From the IMG/VR virus record IMGVR_UViG_3300030406_002194, positions 1 through 20,755 of that record: a DNA stretch of 20,755 nucleotides. One strand, 5' to 3'. Made by a program: the position numbers and the translations under genes. The stretch comes from a virus. Below are positions 16,101-20,755 of this stretch, piece after piece; the stretch's first letter is position 1; each line of letters starts with the position of its first letter. Below the pieces are notes generated by a model. That model made no database searches, was not told the origin of the DNA, and was given only the letters and a program-made list of their open reading frames with translations.

Positions 16101-17534
16101 CCAGTTCTTAGTCTCTTCGTTCAACACTTGGTCAGCTAGATTTATCTTATTACGCAGAGCTTCTACTATTTTCTCGTCTATAGTATCCGGTGCAATCAAA
16201 TCGACGTAAGTCACTGATTTTTTTTGACCTATCCTATGCGCCCTGTCTTCAGACTGTAAACGGCTCTCCAAGTCATAGCTATTACTATAATATATGACAG
16301 TGCTTGCCTCGTTGAGTGTAATACCGTACCCACCAGTCTTGGGATGGCCAACAAAGAACCGCAACGGGCTGTCCGGATCTTCAAAGCGCTTTACAATATC
16401 TTGTCTGTCTTCTTGCTTAGTCGCACCATAATACGCGGCTACCGAATCAGCGCCATAAACTGCCGTAAGATTTTTTATTATCTCTTGTATACCATATACA
16501 TAGTTACACCATATAATAGCTTTGCCTGAGTTCTCTTCTACGACGTTCATCAGCTCAGTAATTCTGTTGTTATCAAGCACTTGCAAACGGCCTTCGTCGC
16601 TTTCAAGATAACCACAACATATCTGCTGTAGGCGCATGAGTTGTGTCAACACACTGGCTGTTGTCGCAAGCTCGCCACGCTCCAGCTGTGCTAGTGCGAA
16701 TCGCCGCATTTGCTCATAAATCGTAGTCTGCTCACTAGTCAAAGCAACATTTCTTTTCACATAAATCTTGTCAGGTAGATCCAAACAATCTTTTTTAAGT
16801 GTCCTAGCTGAAAACTGTGTCAATATACCATTTAACTCATCTAATCGTTTGTAGCCTACTATGTCATTGAAGCTACGGCTTCCAAAGGTTTTGCGCTGTA
16901 CAACAGCATATCTGTTTTGAAAAGCAAAATAACTAGCCTGACCAAGCGCCATAGGATCTAGGAAGCCGCACTGAGAAAACAAATCCATAGGCGATTTGGT
17001 TATGGGCGATCCTGTGAGTATTCGCTTATATTTAGCATATTTACTTACATCTATTATGTTCTTCGTTCTGTTAGCTTTTCTATTTTTAATAGTTGTGCTT
17101 TCATCTATAATCATTATGTTGTCTTCGTTCTTACGCAGAAAGTAATAAGCAGCTTTCTTACCACGCTCCGAGCTAAACGCTTCAATGTTCATAATAAGGA
17201 ACTTAACACCGGCCATCATCTCGAAGACAACCTTTTGCATATCGTCCTGAAACTTCTTAGCCTTGCTTGGTTGCCAACGCACCACGAACCTTTGTATCTC
17301 GTCAGGTAAGTGATTCGGTATCTCTTGTTTTACCCAGTTATCGTACACACCCTTGGGTGCAATAATCAGTGCAGAATCTATTTCGCCTTCTAATTTAAGC
17401 TTGCCAATCGTATCAATAATAACTTTTGATTTACCTAAACCCATCTCCATGAACAAGGCGTAGTATGGTCTTTTCCAACTGTCATCAATTATTTCTTCCT
17501 GATGCTTAAATGGTTTTGTCTTATATATATACAT
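16092..17534 (-). CDS. SNF2-like superfamily 2 DNA helicase / translocase (480 aa)
   Basis: All main SF2 motifs are visible: the Q-like KPFKHQ (7-11 region), Walker A MGLGKSK (31-37), motif Ia LIIAPKGVYDNW (56-67), motif II DEST (144-147), motif III LTGSPI (173-178), motif V GGYGITLNEA (401-410) and motif VI QSEDRAHRIGQ (427-437). Motif VI is typical of the SNF2/Rad54 branch. Motif II is DEST where many relatives have DEAH; the Asp-Glu pair needed for ATP hydrolysis is intact. The protein has just the two RecA-like lobes with no nuclease or extra DNA-binding domain. It is the only leftward gene, read from a CGGAGA ribosome site in the divergent control region. Beside primase and SSB genes, a role in phage DNA replication, recombination or remodelling is likely. 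The substrate is not evident. Confidence 0.9.
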   Translation of the reverse strand: MYIYKTKPFKHQEEIIDDSWKRPYYALFMEMGLGKSKVIIDTIGKLKLEGEIDSALIIAPKGVYDNWVKQEIPNHLPDEIQRFVVRWQPSKAKKFQDDMQKVVFEMMAGVKFLIMNIEAFSSERGKKAAYYFLRKNEDNIMIIDESTTIKNRKANRTKNIIDVSKYAKYKRILTGSPITKSPMDLFSQCGFLDPMALGQASYFAFQNRYAVVQRKTFGSRSFNDIVGYKRLDELNGILTQFSARTLKKDCLDLPDKIYVKRNVALTSEQTTIYEQMRRFALAQLERGELATTASVLTQLMRLQQICCGYLESDEGRLQVLDNNRITELMNVVEENSGKAIIWCNYVYGIQEIIKNLTAVYGADSVAAYYGATKQEDRQDIVKRFEDPDSPLRFFVGHPKTGGYGITLNEASTVIYYSNSYDLESRLQSEDRAHRIGQKKSVTYVDLIAPDTIDEKIVEALRNKINLADQVLNEETKNWLR

Positions 17535-17549
17535 TTTTTATCTCCGTGC

Positions 17550-17577
17550 TTGACATATAAGATAAACCTTTTATATT
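17550..17577 (+). promoter_or_regulatory. Predicted sigma70-type promoter, rightward (replication genes)
   Basis: A perfect -35 TTGACA (17550-17555) and -10 TATATT (17572-17577, five of six consensus bases) are separated by 16 bases. Transcription would begin near 17584, about 50 bases before the ATG at 17633, and would read the unknown protein, SSB and primase genes as one unit. It lies in the only sizeable non-coding gap of the window. Confidence 0.65.
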
Positions 17578-17587
17578 CTTATATCAA
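17559..17587 (-). promoter_or_regulatory. Predicted sigma70-type promoter, leftward (helicase)
   Basis: Read on the minus strand, -35 TTGATA (17587-17582, five of six) is followed after 17 bases by -10 TATCTT (17564-17559, four of six). The start would lie near 17552, leaving a leader of about 17 bases before the helicase ATG. It overlaps the rightward promoter almost completely. It is weaker by consensus than the rightward one. Confidence 0.45.
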
Positions 17588-17605
17588 GACAATAATAAAA
17601 GTCTT
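17586..17605. repeat. Small inverted repeat in the rightward leader
   Basis: AAGAC (17586-17590) and GTCTT (17601-17605) flank ten A/T-rich bases just downstream of the predicted rightward start. It could be an operator half-site pair or a weak leader hairpin. It is short, so chance occurrence is possible. Confidence 0.35.
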
Positions 17606-17621
17606 TAATCACGAAACACGG

Positions 17622-17629
17622 AAGGAGAT
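17622..17629 (+). promoter_or_regulatory. Strong ribosome binding site for the first replication gene
   Basis: AAGGAGAT lies three bases before the ATG at 17633 (about five from the GGAG core) and is among the best Shine-Dalgarno matches in the window. It fixes the start of the 189-residue protein and suggests high expression. Confidence 0.75.
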
Positions 17630-17632
17630 GGT

Positions 17633-18202
17633 ATGAGTGATTTAATGCAACAAGTAGAGGCTGATGCACAAAGCCTCGGCGATCTAAGTGATCTTTCTAC
17701 AGATAAACTTAGTAGCGTAGCTGAAACAGCTGAAAACATTAAGCAAAAAGAAGACGAAGTATTCCAGCTTGAGGAGAAACTCAAACAGGCTAAAAAAGAT
17801 CTGCTTAAAATGACAGATGAAGATTTGCCTATGTTAATGGAAGAGATTAATCTTGAAAGCTTTGCGTTATCAGATGGTTCAAAAATAAACATAACCCCTA
17901 CATATGGGGGCACAATCAAGGTTGATGATAGACCTGAAGCACATCAATGGCTTAGAGATAATGGTTTTGGAGATCTAATTAAGAACTCTATAGCCGCTGA
18001 GTTTGGTATGGGCGAAGATAATTTAGCTAAAGATTTTTATGAAACAGCTTTAGCTAAAGGTTTTAATGTTAATCAAAAAGAACAGATCCATAACATGACA
18101 CTACGTTCTTGGGTAAAAGAACAGACAGAGGCGGGTAATTCTATCCCGGCTGTGTTTGGTGCATGGACAGGTCGAAGAGCTAAAATCACGAGGAGTAAAT
18201 AA
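17633..18202 (+). CDS. Conserved phage protein of unknown function, coiled-coil N-terminus (189 aa)
   Basis: This is the first gene of the rightward replication unit, with a strong ribosome binding site. Residues 27-62 form a charged coiled coil (ETAENIKQKEDEVFQLEEKL region). Then comes a conserved LPMLMEEI turn at 66-72, a short beta region at 75-97 (FALSDGSKINITPTYGG), and a helical C-terminal half with WLRDNGFGDLIKN (106-118), TLRSWVKEQ (156-164) and IPAVFGA (171-177). I recall this pattern from many marine phage genomes, always without a function. It overlaps the SSB-like gene by one base, which suggests linked expression and a role in DNA replication or recombination. A Gam-like nuclease inhibitor was considered because of the coiled coil, but nothing specific supports it. 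Confidence 0.75.
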   Translation: MSDLMQQVEADAQSLGDLSDLSTDKLSSVAETAENIKQKEDEVFQLEEKLKQAKKDLLKMTDEDLPMLMEEINLESFALSDGSKINITPTYGGTIKVDDRPEAHQWLRDNGFGDLIKNSIAAEFGMGEDNLAKDFYETALAKGFNVNQKEQIHNMTLRSWVKEQTEAGNSIPAVFGAWTGRRAKITRSK

Positions 18203-19032
18203 TGTCGAATGTAGCTAAAAAGAAACCGGCAGAGATTGTTGGTATAGATCAATCAATATTTGAGAATGACTCAGGTCTTGGTAATTCAGAGATAGATCAG
18301 GATGTACTTGGTATTCCTTTTCTAAAAACAAATTTAACACCTGCCGTATTAGATGCCAATAGAGGTGCATTGAAAGGCGATATGTTAAACACTGTAACTG
18401 GTGAAATATACAATGGAACAGAAGGTGTTCTTGTAATACCGTGTCACTTCCAAAGACGTTTCATTCACTGGTCAGCATTAGGTGACGATCAAAAAGCACC
18501 GATTGCTATTTATGACAAAGCCTCTGACTGTCCTAAAACAGACAGGATAAAGAAAGATCAAGGCGATAATAAAGATTATCTACTTGATGGTTCTGGTCAC
18601 TACATTGAAGAGACACATCAACATTATGTGCTTGTCTGCAAAGAAGATGGATCTACAGACGCTGTAATGATAGCAATGAAAAGCACATCACTGAAGAAAA
18701 GCCGTCAGTGGAATATGTTAATTCAAACTAGACGTAAGCAAAGAGCTGATGGTTCTACTTTTCAACCACCAAGGTTTTTATATCTTTACAGATTAAGCAC
18801 CGTTATGGAGAGCAATGCTAAGGCGAGCTATGCTGTGTGGGAAGCCAAGTTAGAAAAAGAATTATCTAACATAAATGTCTACAACGAAGCTAAAGCTTTT
18901 GCCATGTCTATAGAGAAGGGAGCTGTCGAAGTTAAGCACGAACAAGACAAAGAAGACGCTCCAGTAGCTGAACCGCAAGCCAAAACTCAGCCACCGGCTG
19001 ATGAGCCATTGCAGAAAGATATACCGTTCTAG
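18202..19032 (+). CDS. Probable single-stranded-DNA-binding protein (276 aa)
   Basis: The ATG overlaps the previous stop (TAATG) and follows AGGAG. The core, residues about 34-238, starts with LGIPFLKTN and continues with KGDMLNTVTGEIYNG, FIHW (87-90), a THQHYVLV strand (138-145) and a lysine/arginine-rich MKSTSLKKSRQWNML segment (159-173). This resembles a phage ssDNA-binding family I know by pattern, presumably an OB-type fold. Residues 240-270 are a flexible Glu/Pro/Ala/Gln linker, and the chain ends QKDIPF. A disordered linker followed by Asp-(Asp)-Ile-Pro-Phe is the hallmark of bacterial SSB tails that bind partner proteins. It would coat ssDNA during phage replication beside the primase and helicase. 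The fold is inferred; the tail is directly visible. Confidence 0.7.
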   Translation: MSNVAKKKPAEIVGIDQSIFENDSGLGNSEIDQDVLGIPFLKTNLTPAVLDANRGALKGDMLNTVTGEIYNGTEGVLVIPCHFQRRFIHWSALGDDQKAPIAIYDKASDCPKTDRIKKDQGDNKDYLLDGSGHYIEETHQHYVLVCKEDGSTDAVMIAMKSTSLKKSRQWNMLIQTRRKQRADGSTFQPPRFLYLYRLSTVMESNAKASYAVWEAKLEKELSNINVYNEAKAFAMSIEKGAVEVKHEQDKEDAPVAEPQAKTQPPADEPLQKDIPF

Positions 19033-19034
19033 TC

Positions 19035-20567
19035 ATGTGGGAAACTTTTAGTTCCATATTTGATGGACTGGAAGAAGCCTTTGGAACCTACAAGATAGAT
19101 AAGACCCAGACCAATGGTAAGAAGTCTGGTAGAGCGTCCCTAGTAAGGGAACCACGGACCAAGGATCATTGGTTGGGTCATCTGTCAGGTCAAGGCGACT
19201 CTCTCGGTATCATCCCGATCAACGCCAACTCACAATGTAAGTGGGGGTGCATAGATATTGATATGTATCCTTTGGATCACAAAGTGTTAGTGCAGAAGAT
19301 CAGAAAGATGAAACTACCTCTGGTTGTGTGTAGATCAAAGAGCGGTGGCGCACATTGCTTCTTGTTCTGCATGGACTGGATTGATGCCAAAGATATGCAA
19401 CAGACACTACAACATATATCTGCATCGCTTGGCTACGGCCAAAGCGAGATATTCCCAAAACAGATAAAACTACACCTCGATAGAGGAGACGTAGGTAATT
19501 TTCTTAACTTACCGTATTACGACGCTGAAGGCGGTCTCAGGTACGGTATTAATGACGATGGCACTTCTGCTACCCTAGAAGAGTTTATAGCGCTGTACGA
19601 GCAATATAAGCAGACTATTGAACAGATTGTATCGCTACAGATAGAAGAAACGCCTGACACAACAATAAAAGACGGACCACCATGCTTACAGACGCTATGT
19701 GCTGGTAAGATAAGTGAGGGTGGACGCAACAACGGATTATTTAATATCGCAGTGTATCTGCGTAAAGCATACCCAGACAGCTGGGAGACAGAGATACTTA
19801 CATACAACATGACATTCTTAGACCCACCGCTACCTTTATCAGAGGTTAACATAGTGGCTAACCAAGCTAAGAAGAAGGATTACGCCTACAAATGCAACGA
19901 TGCACCAATCAATGCACACTGTAACAAAGAGTTGTGCCGAACTAGGATGCACGGCGTAGGATCAGCCGTACAAGGCGCAACCATAGCTAACCTTAGAAAG
20001 TACAACTCCATACCACCTGTGTGGTTCATGGATGTAAGTGGAGAGCCCTTGGAGCTCGATACAGAAGCGCTTCTATCACAGCCTACATTTCAGAAGGCTT
20101 GTCTTGAACAGCTGAACTTCATGCCAAGAACAGTAAGCAAGCAAGTGTGGGAGGCTCGTATTGGTGCGTTGATGACAGAGATGAAAGAAAATGAAGCAGC
20201 AATCATAGAAGTTGCAGAAGATGCAAGCACCAGTGGTCAGTTCTATGATTATCTAGAAGAGTTCTGTAGTCATCTACAGCAAGCTCAAGAAAAAGAAGAG
20301 ATATTGTTAAGACGGCCTTGGACAGACGAAGAGGCTAACTTAACCTACTTTAGACTTCGTGATTTTGAGAACTTTCTCAAGAAGAATAAGTTCTTTGATT
20401 ACAAGTCACACAAGATTGCCCAGCGCTTACGGGATATAAATGGGTCCAGTTTGGTTATGAAAATAAGTAACCGTTCCGTTCGCGTTTGGGCAATACCATC
20501 ATACCATAACATGGATCATCAATTTAATACACCTGATATGGGTCCAAAAGAAAAGGAGCCCTTTTAA
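19035..20567 (+). CDS. Archaeo-eukaryotic-type DNA primase with Cys cluster and winged-helix-like C-terminus (510 aa)
   Basis: The AEP catalytic motifs are visible: CIDID with Asp74 and Asp76 as metal ligands, RSKSGGAH ending in His107, and GNFLNLPYY at 154-162. A second domain at about 213-310 has PPCLQTL, GGRNNGLFNIAVYL, a PPLPLSEV segment and four spaced cysteines (Cys217, 287, 296, 301), a likely zinc or iron-sulphur site reminiscent of PriL-type or PriCT regions. Residues about 415-490 (RRPWTDEEA, YFRLRDFENFL, KIAQRLRDI, VRVWAIP) look like a winged-helix DNA-binding domain. It should make primers for phage replication, possibly with polymerase activity. The start is two bases after the SSB stop with no good ribosome site, so coupling is likely. 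Replicative helicase motifs are absent, so unwinding must be supplied by another protein. Confidence 0.82.
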   Translation: MWETFSSIFDGLEEAFGTYKIDKTQTNGKKSGRASLVREPRTKDHWLGHLSGQGDSLGIIPINANSQCKWGCIDIDMYPLDHKVLVQKIRKMKLPLVVCRSKSGGAHCFLFCMDWIDAKDMQQTLQHISASLGYGQSEIFPKQIKLHLDRGDVGNFLNLPYYDAEGGLRYGINDDGTSATLEEFIALYEQYKQTIEQIVSLQIEETPDTTIKDGPPCLQTLCAGKISEGGRNNGLFNIAVYLRKAYPDSWETEILTYNMTFLDPPLPLSEVNIVANQAKKKDYAYKCNDAPINAHCNKELCRTRMHGVGSAVQGATIANLRKYNSIPPVWFMDVSGEPLELDTEALLSQPTFQKACLEQLNFMPRTVSKQVWEARIGALMTEMKENEAAIIEVAEDASTSGQFYDYLEEFCSHLQQAQEKEEILLRRPWTDEEANLTYFRLRDFENFLKKNKFFDYKSHKIAQRLRDINGSSLVMKISNRSVRVWAIPSYHNMDHQFNTPDMGPKEKEPF

Positions 20568-20755
20568 TGGTTAAGATGTTTGTTTTAATCTGTGTTGTAT
20601 GGGTAGAAGGCAGTCGCCATGATGGTGGAGAGCAGAAGTGTATTATGCACCAAAGTCAGGTGTATTATGCAAACATGGATCAATGTCGTGCCGATATACC
20701 TAAAAGTAAATTTTTAATTGAAAACGGCATTTTTGATAATTTTGGCGAAGAGCCA
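20567..20755 (+). CDS. Small protein with hydrophobic N-terminus, cut by window end (63 aa seen)
   Basis: ATG overlaps the primase stop by one base (TAATG), and GGAG at 20555-20558 stands eight bases upstream, so the start is well supported. The frame stays open to the last base. Residues 4-13 (MFVLICVVWV) are hydrophobic and could be a short signal peptide or membrane anchor. The following part has two cysteines (25 and 40) and charged residues, as in small exported phage proteins. I do not recognise a family. Co-expression with the primase follows from the overlap, but that does not show a replication role. Confidence 0.65.
   Translation, partial: MVKMFVLICVVWVEGSRHDGGEQKCIMHQSQVYYANMDQCRADIPKSKFLIENGIFDNFGEEP

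Larger units (their letters stand above)
17549..17588. repeat. Imperfect inverted repeat spanning the divergent promoters
   Basis: The left arm CTTGACATATAAGA (17549-17562) and right arm TCTTATATCAAG (17577-17588) are complementary except for two extra bases (CA) in the left arm. The centre is 14 A/T-rich bases. Each arm carries the -35 hexamer of one promoter. The symmetry could be an operator for a dimeric regulator or simply the footprint of two mirrored promoters. Confidence 0.75.

Noticed and set aside
17633-18202. Gam-type host nuclease inhibitor
   Set aside because: A coiled coil and the replication context are not specific; no Gam signature could be recognised.
20541-20567. Primase C-terminus ending Pro-Phe as a second SSB-like tip
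   Set aside because: The last residues are mixed Lys/Glu, lacking the Asp-Ile that precedes Pro-Phe in SSB tips; the match is only two residues.

Overview
The window is best read as part of a tailed-phage genome (Caudoviricetes) from an AT-rich marine bacterium host, or an environmental contig of such a phage. Genes are packed almost end to end, mostly with 1-4 base stop/start overlaps. Codon use favours A/T-ending codons. The small tail-appendage genes, the internal virion proteins and the primase resemble families I know from marine and pelagic phages. The Ala/Gln-rich and coiled-coil internal virion (ejection) proteins, a protein resembling the P22 gp10 stabilisation family, and the lack of any tape measure or sheath gene suggest a podovirus-like virion. 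Host and morphotype are inferences; terminase, portal, capsid and polymerase genes are not in the window.

Layout. Bases 1-2923 hold the 3' end of a probable receptor-binding protein followed by four small tail-fibre/adhesin-type genes, the last a 471-residue Gly/Ser-rich protein. Bases 2923-5462 hold the gp10-like structural protein, which carries an apparent inserted domain, and a small beta-rich structural protein. Bases 5501-15655 hold four probable internal virion proteins of 525, 302, 920 and 1634 residues. One has a strongly cationic amphipathic segment, one a long coiled coil, and the largest a C-terminal extension of about 430 residues rich in short Gly-Gly motifs. Bases 15657-16100 encode an M15-type peptidoglycan peptidase. 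All of these are on the plus strand.

At 16092 the direction changes. A leftward SNF2-like superfamily 2 helicase converges on the peptidase gene with a 9-base overlap. Its 5' end faces a 98-base divergent control region containing two predicted sigma70-type promoters, overlapping in opposite directions and embedded in an imperfect inverted repeat. Rightward from there lie a conserved coiled-coil protein of unknown function, a probable single-stranded-DNA-binding protein ending in an SSB-like Asp-Ile-Pro-Phe tip, an archaeo-eukaryotic-type primase with a four-cysteine cluster and a C-terminal winged-helix-like region, and the start of a small protein with a hydrophobic N-terminus.

The left part therefore builds the adsorption and genome-delivery apparatus, the peptidase probably acts in lysis or entry, and the right part is a DNA replication module. 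No tRNA, CRISPR array, insertion sequence or integrase was seen. The observations most worth a second look are the overlapping promoter switch, the Gly-Gly motif shared by three consecutive virion proteins, the duplicated G-E motif and cationic helix of the 525-residue protein, the GC-rich patch inside the largest gene, and the SSB-like tip.
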